Shown here piece after piece: positions 9,074-16,842 of a stretch of DNA of 64,000 nt. The notes beneath the pieces are model-generated. The model was given only the letters and a program-made list of their open reading frames with translations. It did no database searches and was not told where the DNA came from. Origin of the DNA: Paenibacillus sp. FSL R7-0204 (lineage in GTDB: Bacteria; Bacillota; Bacilli; Paenibacillales; Paenibacillaceae); contig NZ_JBBOCA010000001.1 of assembly GCF_038002225.1 (NCBI RefSeq), forward strand, positions 3,224,001 through 3,288,000, read 5' to 3'. A program made the translations under genes and the position numbers. The number at the start of each line of letters is the position of its first letter. Position 1 is the first letter of the stretch.

Positions 9074-9559
9074 TTGAAAAGAAGGTATAGGTCAACAATA
9101 ATCCTGCTGGCGTTAAATGTACTTTGTATTTTTGCGGTCGATATTGGTACCATTAAGTATAGACTTGGAAAAGGGACTTCAGGTAACGGGAACCCCGGAA
9201 TAGTAGTTCTGATCCTTAGTCTGATGTTGCTTACGATTTTCCTCATACACTTGGTGTTGAAATCGATTGAATCTCTAAGAAAGCTGCCCCCAACAATCAC
9301 ATCAATAGTCATTCCAGCTCTATCACTTGTCACTTTAGTGCTCATGATATTTGGTGAACTACACACAATCAGTGAGTTGGAACAGAACTTAAACGGCTTC
9401 ACAAATGATAAAGATTCCGTAGTCTTTCGTTTCAGCTGGATTAATCAGTATACTAACACTCTGTTTTATAATGGATACATTTTGATGTTCGGAATTTCGA
9501 TAGCGATGCTTGTGTCTTGCCTTGTAGTTAGAATTCAATCTAAGGAACGGAGGTTCTAA
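9074..9559 (+). CDS. Small membrane protein between two glycanase genes
   Basis: About 161 residues with four hydrophobic segments ('IILLALNVLCIFAVDIG', 'IVVLILSLMLLTIFLIHLVL', 'IVIPALSLVTLVLMIFG', 'ILMFGISIAMLVSCLVV'). I start it at a TTG (9074) because GGAGG lies 7 bp upstream; a GTG at 9035 is possible but lacks such a site. The protein is from no family I recognise. Its stop lies 1 bp before the GH5 start, and the GH5 ribosome site is inside its last codons, so the two are co-translated. A function linked to the glucanase is only suggested by position. Confidence 0.7.
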   Translation: MKRRYRSTIILLALNVLCIFAVDIGTIKYRLGKGTSGNGNPGIVVLILSLMLLTIFLIHLVLKSIESLRKLPPTITSIVIPALSLVTLVLMIFGELHTISELEQNLNGFTNDKDSVVFRFSWINQYTNTLFYNGYILMFGISIAMLVSCLVVRIQSKERRF

Positions 9560-9560
9560 T

Positions 9561-10793
9561 ATGTTAACCAAAATCAAAAAATGCGGAGTCTACAGCCTAG
9601 CTCTAGTATTACTGGCATCCACCTTGCTCGGCAGCTCGGGTTCCCGCGCATCTGCATCTGCGGCTGAAGCGTCAGCCGCGCTGACTTCGGACTTCAGATC
9701 TTTGCAGGCTTCGCAGATCGTCAGCGAGATGGGGGCCGGATGGAATCTGGGCAACTCGCTCGAAGCTTCGGTGAACGGAATACCCAGTGAGACGGCCTGG
9801 AATAACCCAACCATTACGCCGCAGTTGATCCAAAAGGTCAAAGCAGCAGGCTTCAAAACGATCCGCATCCCAGTCTCTTATCTGAATTATATCGGCAGCG
9901 CTCCTAATTATACAATTAACTCGGCATGGCTGGACCGTGTGAAAGCAGTCGTGGATTACGCCTACAATGAAGGCCTCTATGTGGTCATTAATATTCACGG
10001 GGACGGCTTCAATTCCGTTCAGGGCAGCTGGCTCCTGGTGAACAGCGGCAACCAGACCGCCATTAAGCAGAAGTACCAGAAGGTATGGCAGCAGATCGCG
10101 AATAAGTTTGCCAATTATGGCGAACGGCTGATTTTGGAGTCGATGAACGAGGTGTTTGACGGCAGTTACAACAATCCGAATCCGGCGTATTACGCTAACC
10201 TGAATGCCTACAATCAGATCTTCGTGGATACGGTCAGACAGGCAGGCGGCAACAATAGTGCCAGATGGCTGCTGATTCCGGGCTGGAATACGAACATCGA
10301 CTATACGGCGGGCAATTACGGCTTCGTACTCCCAACCGACACCTATAGATCCTCTACCATACCTAGCTCGGAAAAAAGAATCATGATCTCTGCCCACTAC
10401 TATTCCCCTTGGGATTTTGCCGGTGAGGAATCGGGGAATATTACGCAGTGGGGTGCGTCAGCGACGAACCCTGCCAAGAAATCTACCTGGGGACAGGAGG
10501 ATTATCTGAACTCGCAGCTCCAATCCATGTACAATAAATTCACGACTCAAGGCTACCCTGTAGTAATTGGTGAGTTCGGTTCAATCGACAAATCTTCCTA
10601 CGATTCCAGCAATAATAACTACCGCGCCGCCTATGCCAAAGCTGTAACGGCAACCGCCAAGAAGTACAAGGCCGTCCCCGTCTATTGGGACAATGGCTAT
10701 AACGGACAGCACGGCTTCGCCTTGTTCAGCCGTTATAATAACTCCGTCACCCAGCAAGGCATTATCAATGCCATTATGCAGGGGATGCAGTAA
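9561..10793 (+). CDS. Secreted GH5 endoglucanase
   Basis: A 410-residue glycoside hydrolase family 5 enzyme with a signal peptide (about 1-34, 'SLALVLLASTLLGSSG'). The motif 'GAGWNLGNSLEA' near residue 58 is typical of GH5 cellulases. Glu197 in SMNEVFDG is the acid/base and Glu338 in IGEFGS the nucleophile; 'HYYSPWDF' supplies the conserved His-Tyr. No binding module is attached. It likely cuts beta-1,4-glucan (cellulose, or mixed-linked or xyloglucan) outside the cell. It follows the small membrane protein with 1 bp spacing and ends in a strong terminator, so it closes the mannanase-glucanase cluster. Confidence 0.92.
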   Translation: MLTKIKKCGVYSLALVLLASTLLGSSGSRASASAAEASAALTSDFRSLQASQIVSEMGAGWNLGNSLEASVNGIPSETAWNNPTITPQLIQKVKAAGFKTIRIPVSYLNYIGSAPNYTINSAWLDRVKAVVDYAYNEGLYVVINIHGDGFNSVQGSWLLVNSGNQTAIKQKYQKVWQQIANKFANYGERLILESMNEVFDGSYNNPNPAYYANLNAYNQIFVDTVRQAGGNNSARWLLIPGWNTNIDYTAGNYGFVLPTDTYRSSTIPSSEKRIMISAHYYSPWDFAGEESGNITQWGASATNPAKKSTWGQEDYLNSQLQSMYNKFTTQGYPVVIGEFGSIDKSSYDSSNNNYRAAYAKAVTATAKKYKAVPVYWDNGYNGQHGFALFSRYNNSVTQQGIINAIMQGMQ

Positions 10794-10820
10794 AGAGGAT
10801 TCCGCCGGTATACAAGTAAG

Positions 10821-10850
10821 AAGCTCTTGGGATGATCCCAAGAGCTTTTT
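10821..10850 (+). terminator. Strong Rho-independent terminator after GH5
   Basis: AAGCTCTTGGGA (10821-10832) and TCCCAAGAGCTT (10836-10847) form a perfect 12-bp stem with a 3-base loop, followed by a T-tract. It lies 28 bp after the GH5 stop and could also serve the opposite strand. Confidence 0.9.
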
Positions 10851-10899
10851 GCTTGCGCGCTGTACACGAGCTTCAAGCTATGCCGATGCTGCGTACAGC

Positions 10900-11538
10900 T
10901 TAGTGCCATACTGTCGTGCGGTCAACCGCCAGGCGGGTGGAAGGGTGGCCGGCGGCCGCGGCTTTGCCAATGGAGATTAACATAACCGGCACATAACGCT
11001 GTGCATCCAGTCCGAAGGCACCGGCAATCTGGTTTTTATTGTATCCGCCTATGGGATTGGTGTCGTAGCCGTGCGCACGCGCAACCAGCATGAACTGCAT
11101 GGACACCAGACCGGCGTCAATTAATACGGTATCGCGTTTTTGTTCCAACGACAAGCTTTGCAGGAGGGGCAAGTAGGCAGCCATGAACTGCTCCTTCACC
11201 TCTTGTGGCATGTAGCCAGATGCAACCGTGTCGCTGAAGATTTCGTCCATATACTCGGGGAAATTCAGGTCACCGAATACAGCCACTACCGCGGAAGATG
11301 TCTCCACCTGGTTGCTGTTGGAGCTGGCCAGCGGAAGTAGCTTGGCTTTGGCTTCAGGACTTTCGATCACGACAAAACGCCACGGCTGCAAGTTGACGGA
11401 GGAGGGGGCCAGCGAAGCTTCTTCCAGCATTTGCGACATTTTCTCCCGGCTGATGGTAACGGAGGAATCATAAAGCTTGACCGACCGGCGGCTTTTAACC
11501 ACTTCCATGAAATCTTGAACTTTTTGTATACTGCTCAT
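10900..11538 (-). CDS. Nitroreductase family FMN-dependent oxidoreductase
   Basis: About 212 residues of the nitroreductase fold. 'VVKSRRSVKLYD' at the start and 'ASLAPSSVNLQPWRFVVIES' supply the FMN-binding residues typical of the family, and 'AHGYDTNPIGGYNK' lies near the C-terminus. It probably uses NAD(P)H to reduce nitro compounds, quinones or similar electrophiles. I start at the ATG at 11536-11538, preceded by AAGGAG; the longer frame reads back into the MarR gene. It lies 22 bp downstream of a MarR gene on the same strand, so expression is probably induced by a MarR ligand such as a toxic quinone. Confidence 0.9.
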   Translation of the reverse strand: MSSIQKVQDFMEVVKSRRSVKLYDSSVTISREKMSQMLEEASLAPSSVNLQPWRFVVIESPEAKAKLLPLASSNSNQVETSSAVVAVFGDLNFPEYMDEIFSDTVASGYMPQEVKEQFMAAYLPLLQSLSLEQKRDTVLIDAGLVSMQFMLVARAHGYDTNPIGGYNKNQIAGAFGLDAQRYVPVMLISIGKAAAAGHPSTRLAVDRTTVWH

Positions 11539-11560
11539 ATTAGACAGCTCCTTCGAGGGA

Positions 11561-11986
11561 TTAGAGATTCTGGGCATTATGGTGCATACGTTCCAGCATG
11601 TCTGCCAAAGCCTGGCGTTCTTCGGGATCGAAGCCGGCAAACAGTCCTTCCACTACTTCTGAATTAGCCTGCAAAAAATGATTAACATGCTGCCGGCCAT
11701 TCTCATTGAGACTTACGAGAGTAATGCGGTTATCGTCCGGGCAGGTACGCCGGTTGACAAATTGGAGTAACTCTAGCTGCTTTAAATGGCGGGTCACCGC
11801 GGCACCGTCAATGCCAAGTGATTTCTGCAGGGCGCTCTGGCTTACTTCCTCGGTAGCAAGAAGTTCTTGCAGCAAACGGAAGCGGGAGGCACTAAGGCCG
11901 GTACAGCCGGAAAAAGCGCTGCTGATCCGGGTATTCAAAGACTGCATCCTTTGCAAAATACACTTTTCAGTTAAGCCCTCATTCAT
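11561..11986 (-). CDS. MarR family transcriptional repressor
   Basis: About 141 residues. The winged HTH ('EVSQSALQKSLGIDGAAVTRHLKQLELLQFVNRRTCPDDNRI') carries the MarR wing pattern D-x-R, and the flanking helices form the dimer interface. The start chosen is the second ATG (11986), which has AGGAGGG upstream. It is the first gene of a two-gene operon with the nitroreductase and sits just downstream of two tandem ATCAATTATTGA sites, which fits autorepression released by an electrophile or a small phenolic compound. The inducer is not known. Confidence 0.9.
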   Translation of the reverse strand: MNEGLTEKCILQRMQSLNTRISSAFSGCTGLSASRFRLLQELLATEEVSQSALQKSLGIDGAAVTRHLKQLELLQFVNRRTCPDDNRITLVSLNENGRQHVNHFLQANSEVVEGLFAGFDPEERQALADMLERMHHNAQNL

Positions 11987-12293
11987 CAGTTCCCTCCTAT
12001 TGAAAATTAATTGACTCATCAATTATTGAGGGATCAATTATTGATACATCAAATAATATAAGGGATGAGATATAAAAAATCAAGCGCTAATTATCCGTGA
12101 TTTTGTACAAGAACCTCCCAGCCAAGCAATACCATTCATGCAATCTTTCGGGTTGTGCCATTGCGGACTATACAGGTTGTTGGGAAAGGACAGGATATGT
12201 TATCGTAGCAGGGGAATTGCAGAAGTGATGAACTATATGAATCTGTTGTCCGTGCAGAAATAGAACCTGGAAGACAAGGAGAGAAGCTATGCT
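11987..12293. other. Intergenic region upstream of the MarR operon and the CPBP gene
   Basis: These 307 bp hold the tandem MarR operator (listed separately) and no complete gene. Around 12230-12270 one frame reads 'YESVVRAEIE', close to the first residues of the broken gene at 12972 ('DSLSVRAEIEE'), so a scrap of a second copy may lie here; the match is short. Confidence 0.4.
12018..12045. promoter_or_regulatory. Tandem MarR operator
   Basis: ATCAATTATTGA occurs at 12018-12029 and again, as ATCAATTATTGAT, at 12033-12045. Each is a near-perfect palindrome (ATCAAT-T-ATTGAT) and the two start 15 bp apart. They lie 32-59 bp upstream of the MarR start codon, where MarR repressors usually bind and block RNA polymerase. 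Binding is inferred from position and symmetry. Confidence 0.75.
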
Positions 12294-12911
12294 ATGAATC
12301 GTGCTACCGGGACCCCGCCACCAGGCAAAAAAGAATTCAATCCGAAAGATGCTGTACTGGTTTTCCTCGCCTTCGCCCTGATCAGCGCAGCCGTTATCTT
12401 TGCCCTTGTTATCTACGATGTCCTGAACCTGAAGGATCTGTTATCCTTTGAAAATCCACTGCAACTGGCAGTATACGTTGCTCTTCCCACAATCAGCCTA
12501 TTGTTATTCGGGATCATCCTGACCCTGCTCATACCAGCCAGCTATATTGACGAGACGAATAAGAGCTATCAGAACTATTCGCTTACTGCGATTCTATTCT
12601 TCACACTCGCAGGCGCTTTATTTGAGGAGTTGCTGTTCCGGGGAATTATACAAAATGTGCTCACCCTCTACCTTCCCAACCCCTGGATCGCTATCGTACT
12701 CACCACGGTGCTGTTTGTGGGAATGCATGTCCAGTACTACACGAAGCCGCTAATGCTACTGAACATCACTATCCCGAGCCTGGTCTTCGGGTGGGTCTAT
12801 GGGCAGACGGATAATTTGCTGGTTCCGATCCTTGTTCATTTTCTGATGAATCTGGGGATTACGCTGTTGTTCAAATATAAGGTGATTCAGATGAGAGGGG
12901 AGAAGGGATAA
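12294..12911 (+). CDS. CPBP family intramembrane metalloprotease (CAAX/ABI-like)
   Basis: A 205-residue membrane protein with about six hydrophobic segments. All CPBP (formerly CAAX protease/ABI) motifs are present: Glu111-Glu112 and Arg116 in FEELLFRG, His145 in FVGMH, and His182 with Asn186 in VHFLMN. Family members are intramembrane glutamic or metallo-type proteases; some process bacteriocin peptides or confer self-immunity, and others have unknown targets. ACAAGGAGAG precedes the ATG by about 13 bp. No bacteriocin precursor is visible next to it, so its substrate is open. Confidence 0.88.
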   Translation: MNRATGTPPPGKKEFNPKDAVLVFLAFALISAAVIFALVIYDVLNLKDLLSFENPLQLAVYVALPTISLLLFGIILTLLIPASYIDETNKSYQNYSLTAILFFTLAGALFEELLFRGIIQNVLTLYLPNPWIAIVLTTVLFVGMHVQYYTKPLMLLNITIPSLVFGWVYGQTDNLLVPILVHFLMNLGITLLFKYKVIQMRGEKG

Positions 12912-12971
12912 CAGGATGGAGGCTGATTCGACTGTCAAAGTCCATTATGTAACTGAAAATGAGGTGAGCCT

Positions 12972-13321
12972 GTGGATTCCCTATCTGTCCGCGCAGAGAT
13001 CGAAGAATTAATCAAGTCGCTGAAGCTGGACCGGAGCGGGCTACATGAAGTTCGCAAAGATCAGTGGAAACGCATTTTGAGAGAGAGATCATCCAGGATG
13101 AATCCATCTGGTTCATTGCCGAGGACCGGTATGATAAGCTGTGGCTGTATGAGGGGAAGACGGTGGCGATTCTCCAGGTGATCCCTGAGTTATGCCACCT
13201 GAATGAGTATTACCTGATCTCCAAAAAGGTTCAATGGCTCCTCTGCGAAGATCACCATGATATGCTCCACCTGAGCGGCCAGCCGATCATTGACCGGTGG
13301 ATGAGATACGAAAGCCCCTAA
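12972..13321 (+). pseudogene. Frameshifted small gene (DUF6756-like)
   Basis: Two overlapping frames read as one protein of about 116 residues. The first starts at a GTG (12972, GAGGTG upstream) and gives 'VRAEIEELIKSLKLDRSGLHEVRKDQW'; the second, shifted, continues from about 13072 with 'HFEREIIQDESIWFIAEDRYDKLWLYEGKTVAILQ' and ends at 13321. The joined product resembles the DUF6756 type of small bacterial protein of unknown function, often found among orphan immunity genes. A single-base indel between about 13060 and 13085 explains the break. Sequencing error is possible. Each half alone would be too short to be a domain. Confidence 0.65.
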
Positions 13322-13345
13322 CCCTTAAGGGATGGGGCTTTCTTC
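13310..13345. terminator. Terminator between convergent genes
   Basis: GAAAGCCCC (13310-13318) pairs with GGGGCTTTC (13334-13342), loop 15, followed by TTC. It overlaps the last codons of the broken gene and precedes the convergent oxidoreductase stop at 13368, so it may act both ways. Confidence 0.7.
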
Positions 13346-13367
13346 ACGCACTTCCTAGTCACGATGT

Positions 13368-14354
13368 TTATCCAAGATTTTTCGATATGATGATTTTTCC
13401 CCGTTTGGTTGACTCTTCACTTTTGCGATACGCCTGAAGCAGGCCTTGGGCAGTGAAGGGATAGGCCTCATGGATATGGATATTCAATTTATTCTCTTGC
13501 ATTTGGCGGACAATGGATTCAAAATCGGTACGGTTAGCTCTTGCCTGGAAGAAGTAGGCGTGAATGCCGCGGATCTTCGGTTGTTGATTAAGCGCGAAGG
13601 CCACCACTGATATATAGGTCCCGCCATCCTTGATGACCGAGTAGTTTTTCTTCCCGATGTCTCCCGGTAACCCTGTCCCGAAAGTAGATGCGTCCATAGC
13701 GGAATCCAAAACAATATCAACAGACTCTGTAATCTGGGTGACGAAGTCGGCTTTCGTATAATCGATCACCTCGTCTGCACCAAGTCCTTTGACGAAATCA
13801 TGATTATAGTCCCTCGCGGTTGCGATAACGTATGCTCCATGTTGCTTGGCTAACTGGACTGCAGCATGTCCTACTCCTCCAGCGCCAGCTTGAATAAGGA
13901 TGCGTTGTCCCGGTTGAAGCTGACCATGCTCAAACAGCGCTTGCCAGGCGGTCAGGGCAACCGTAGGCGCGGCACCTGCCTGTTCAAAGGACAGACTCTC
14001 AGGAATGATGGCAAGGAGATCTTCCTCCACGGCAACATAGTCCATGTAGGAACCTCTCGGAATCATTCCCAAGACACGATCCCCCGGCTTGAAATGACGG
14101 ACTTTCCTGCCAACCTCTTTAACAATGCCGGCTACTTCATTACCAAGAACAAGCGGCAATTGAAATTGATCCGCAAATTTATCGGCCATCGGACTCTCAA
14201 GAATTGCGCCGCTGCGAAATAGAACATCTGCGGGATTGATGGATGAGGCGCGCATTTCGACGAGAACCTGTGTGCCGGTAATTGCGGGAACGGGAACTTC
14301 CAGTTCTTCTAGCACTTCGGGAATTCCAAAGCTTGTTAAAGCAATAGCTTTCAT
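13368..14354 (-). CDS. Zinc-independent MDR alcohol dehydrogenase/quinone oxidoreductase
   Basis: About 328 residues of the medium-chain dehydrogenase/reductase superfamily. An N-terminal GroES-like domain (about 1-120, 'GNEVAGIVKEVGRKVRHFKPGDRVLGM') is followed by a Rossmann domain with 'ILIQAGAGGVGHAAVQLAKQHGAYVIATA' (about 140-170). The cysteine and histidine ligands of the catalytic zinc are absent, which points to the NADPH:quinone reductase-like branch. The ATG at 14352-14354 has AGGAGG upstream. It is divergent from the remains of a TetR regulator that probably once controlled it. Confidence 0.9.
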   Translation of the reverse strand: MKAIALTSFGIPEVLEELEVPVPAITGTQVLVEMRASSINPADVLFRSGAILESPMADKFADQFQLPLVLGNEVAGIVKEVGRKVRHFKPGDRVLGMIPRGSYMDYVAVEEDLLAIIPESLSFEQAGAAPTVALTAWQALFEHGQLQPGQRILIQAGAGGVGHAAVQLAKQHGAYVIATARDYNHDFVKGLGADEVIDYTKADFVTQITESVDIVLDSAMDASTFGTGLPGDIGKKNYSVIKDGGTYISVVAFALNQQPKIRGIHAYFFQARANRTDFESIVRQMQENKLNIHIHEAYPFTAQGLLQAYRKSEESTKRGKIIISKNLG

Positions 14355-14524
14355 GATGATCCTCCTCTTATAATTGAACATAAGAATGATTCACAGATTG
14401 TTTAAGCAACACCTGTCTGATAAGATAATAATATTGCGTGCTTGAGAGTTCAACCGGCAGAGTTAGAGGAAAGTTGCATAGGCAACACATTGTGAATATT
14501 GATGTTTAACAAGGAGATATAGAC

Positions 14525-14957
14525 ATGGTAAATCAGGAAGATCCGAGGGTATTGCGCACACGACAGTTAATTCGAACAGCGTTCAGAGATTTGCTGCAGA
14601 GAAAAGGCTATGATGCAATCACCATTAAAGATATCGCTCAGGAGGCAACCATTAACCGCGCCACCTTTTATGCCCATTTTGAAGATAAATATGCTTTGCT
14701 GGACGAAGTCACAGAACAGGCTTTTCATGAGAGGATTCCAGAGCAAGTGGTGAATGCAGAGGAGTTCACGGAGGATATATGTGACCAGTTGAGGGGTGGA
14801 CATTGATCATATAAAGATCATGGCGGCTATGACAGGTTCAGCCATCTATGGCGCTGCGCATTATTGGTTAAATGCCGGAGAGAAGAGCGGGACCGGTGCG
14901 CTTACAGACATTGCTCGTCCCTATGTAATGAATGGTCTGGGGCTGGTAACCCCATGA
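14525..14957 (+). pseudogene. TetR family regulator, internally deleted and frameshifted
   Basis: Residues 1-75 are an intact TetR DNA-binding domain ('TRQLIRTAFRDLLQRKGYDAITIKDIAQEATINRATFYAHFEDK'). The frame then stops at 14806 after about 93 residues. In another frame, from about 14805 to the TGA at 14955-14957, the sequence reads 'IKIMAAMTGSAIYGAAHYWLNAGE', which is a TetR C-terminal helix. About 40-70 residues of the ligand domain between these parts are missing, so a deletion of roughly 150 bp is inferred. The truncated product may still bind DNA but could not sense or dimerise normally. Its likely target is the divergent oxidoreductase. Confidence 0.75.
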
Positions 14958-15250
14958 ACGATATTAGGCACGCACAAGCTCTAATAACCTGGCATCGAGA
15001 CCCCGGCAAATTTTCAAGAAATGAATGGATACGCGATATCGTAGTTGACTATGGGGAGATCATAGACGGGATCATGCAAGGGGATACCTGGACCGTATTG
15101 GTCAGGATTACAAGTCAAGTGGAGGGTACCTGGGATACGTATGCGGATGTGGCTTTTATTGTGGACGCTGCACCGTGGCATTTGTGGGTACCGGGGTACA
15201 GCTTCAATCTGTGGGCAGGCAAGGACGTTGCCACCGTTCACATTCTATAA
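14954..15250 (+). CDS. Hypothetical protein, 98 residues
   Basis: The ATG at 14954 overlaps the TGA of the TetR remnant (ATGA). The protein 'MNDIRHAQALITWHRDPGK...' is soluble, rich in Trp and Asp, and matches no family I know. No good ribosome site precedes it, so it may depend on coupling to the broken upstream gene, or may itself be the 3' part of a longer gene lost in the deletion. Codon use is normal for the region. Confidence 0.5.
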   Translation: MNDIRHAQALITWHRDPGKFSRNEWIRDIVVDYGEIIDGIMQGDTWTVLVRITSQVEGTWDTYADVAFIVDAAPWHLWVPGYSFNLWAGKDVATVHIL

Positions 15251-15343
15251 CGCTATTTTCATATACTTTACTCATACTTGTTCCATAGAATTCCCGCAAT
15301 CGCCTGCTAAGATGAAGATACTTTCAAAGAAGAGGTGATTGAA

Positions 15344-15652
15344 ATGATCAAATGGACAAGAAGAGTAATCGCAGTATTAGCAGTGGTAAGTGTAGTGGGC
15401 GGCTCCACGAGCGCATTCGCAGCAACGGCGCCTGTTGTGAAATCCGTGAAAGAGGTGAAGGTAACTGCACCAGCGGTGAAATCTGCTACCCCAGCCAAAC
15501 ACAAAGCGGCCGTAAAGACAGCCGTAACCGTTAAACACAAAGCTGCTGCAAAAACAGCCGTAGCCGCCAAACACAAAGCAACAGTAAAGTCAGTAGCCCC
15601 ACATGCCAAACAAAAAACGGCAGCCAAAGCTGTGACACCAAAGAAGAAATAA
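15344..15652 (+). CDS. Secreted Lys/Ala-rich repeat protein
   Basis: A 102-residue protein with a clear signal peptide (about 1-27, 'VIAVLAVVSVVGGSTSAFAA'). The mature part is almost wholly Lys, Ala, Val and Thr, with four imperfect repeats of about 12 residues ('KHKAAVKTAV', 'KHKAAAKTAV', 'KHKATVKSVA', 'KQKTAAKAV') and a Lys-rich end. The composition recalls histone H1-like tails, but the signal peptide sends it out of the cytoplasm, so binding to anionic wall polymers (teichoic acid) or to DNA outside the cell is more likely. The ATG at 15344 has AGAGGTG upstream. A terminator follows at 15700. Confidence 0.75.
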   Translation: MIKWTRRVIAVLAVVSVVGGSTSAFAATAPVVKSVKEVKVTAPAVKSATPAKHKAAVKTAVTVKHKAAAKTAVAAKHKATVKSVAPHAKQKTAAKAVTPKKK

Positions 15653-15699
15653 TGCAGTCATTGCAGTCTTCCGCAGCAGCATACTTATAACCACAGAAG

Positions 15700-15726
15700 G
15701 CGGGGCTCGTGAAGAGTCCCGCTTTT
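15700..15726 (+). terminator. Terminator between the Lys-rich protein and the convergent protease
   Basis: GCGGGGCTC pairs with GAGTCCCGC (15700-15722, one wobble pair, short loop) and is followed by TTTT. It lies about 50 bp after the stop codon at 15652 and 16 bp from the stop of the convergent gene. Confidence 0.75.
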
Positions 15727-15741
15727 GATCTATTCACCTAA

Positions 15742-16647
15742 CTAACTCTGACCTCCGCCAGCGGCGTGTCCGAAAATGGCTTCTGACAAATGGTTATTGT
15801 CGATGAACTGTAAGATAAGCTTCGAACTGGTGGCAAAGGAGCGGGGTTCACCAAGGATCGTGGAGGAGATTACGCCGACTATTTTATCGCTCGAATCTAT
15901 GACGGCACTGCCACTATTCCCGGGCCAGGTCTGCACATTGAATTCCATGGAGTGCGTGTACACATCGGATGTTGACGCATTTTTTGATTTCCGGATAACG
16001 GCCACATCATCGGCGGTGAATGTTCCGTAGAGCGGTGTCCAGAGGTGCCTTTTGGTAGTCACAGTGTCTGAATTTCCTATTGGCTTGGTAGGGTGCCCGA
16101 TGACCGTCACCTTTTCGTTGGCCGTTGGCACAAGATTGAACTCCTTGAAATAGCTGTCCTGATAGGTGTTGGGGATTTTGTTAGCGTCAATCTTCAGCAG
16201 GGAGAGGTCTTCCTTAAGATCTGTTGCCACTAGTGAGCCAAGCAGATACCCGTCCGATTTTTGCGCATAAAAAGTGATTTGGAATCGCAATTTCTTTCCA
16301 TTATAGCTGGCGGGGGCCACGTGATTGTTAGTGACAATGTATCCGCCAGGTAACATGAAGCCTGCACCAATGCCAATCTTTATCTTGGTCCCTTGACCGG
16401 ACAGTACATACTTCTCTATCATAACGACACGTGTCAGATTCTTATATTCACGATAGGCTTTCGCTTGCTCATCTTTGGATAATGCGGGGTTGCTGGTGTA
16501 AGGACGGACCTTGATAACGGATTTGGTAACAGTCGTGGATGTAATGGACACTTTGCTGACAGCAGAAGCTGCGGCGATGTGGATGCAAAGTGTTATAACC
16601 GCAACAGCCAGTAGGCATGAGAGGAATCGGCTAACCCTGCGAGTCAT
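15742..16647 (-). CDS. Secreted trypsin-like (V8/glutamyl endopeptidase-type) serine protease
   Basis: About 301 residues. A signal peptide (about 1-28) is followed by a propeptide-like stretch and a chymotrypsin-fold domain. The triad can be read: His in 'YIVTNNHVAP', Asp in 'LKEDLSLLKI', and Ser in 'TWPGNSGSAV'. 'GNSGSAV' with the preceding Pro is typical of S1B/HtrA-like enzymes; no PDZ domain is present, which favours a V8-like secreted enzyme. The ATG at 16645-16647 has AAGGGGG upstream; a GTG 6 bp before it would overlap that site. It is convergent with the Lys-rich secreted protein, which would be a rich trypsin substrate, but that link is speculation. Confidence 0.85.
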   Translation of the reverse strand: MTRRVSRFLSCLLAVAVITLCIHIAAASAVSKVSITSTTVTKSVIKVRPYTSNPALSKDEQAKAYREYKNLTRVVMIEKYVLSGQGTKIKIGIGAGFMLPGGYIVTNNHVAPASYNGKKLRFQITFYAQKSDGYLLGSLVATDLKEDLSLLKIDANKIPNTYQDSYFKEFNLVPTANEKVTVIGHPTKPIGNSDTVTTKRHLWTPLYGTFTADDVAVIRKSKNASTSDVYTHSMEFNVQTWPGNSGSAVIDSSDKIVGVISSTILGEPRSFATSSKLILQFIDNNHLSEAIFGHAAGGGQS

Positions 16648-16842
16648 AATCACTCCCCCTTTAGTTTTATACTATTGAGGAGTGAGACATGTTGTGACGG
16701 TCAGTCTGCGGATATGTAAGAACAGAGCTTCACATCTTTTTCGAAGAAGGGGAAGGCGGGGCTTAAGACGGGTCCTGTCTTTTATCTGCCTATATAACCC
16801 TGTATGATAGAACTAGATTAGGACGGTAAAGGGGTACACACG

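Noticed and set aside
9672..10397. Long open frame (241 codons) on the minus strand opposite the GH5 gene
   Set aside because: The GH5 enzyme on the plus strand has a signal peptide and both catalytic Glu residues; the opposite frame has no recognisable domain or ribosome site and is a by-product of codon use.
14473..14486. GTTGC-ATAG-GCAAC as a TetR operator
   Set aside because: The inverted repeat is only 5 bp per arm and TetR sites are usually longer; with a broken regulator no further support is available.
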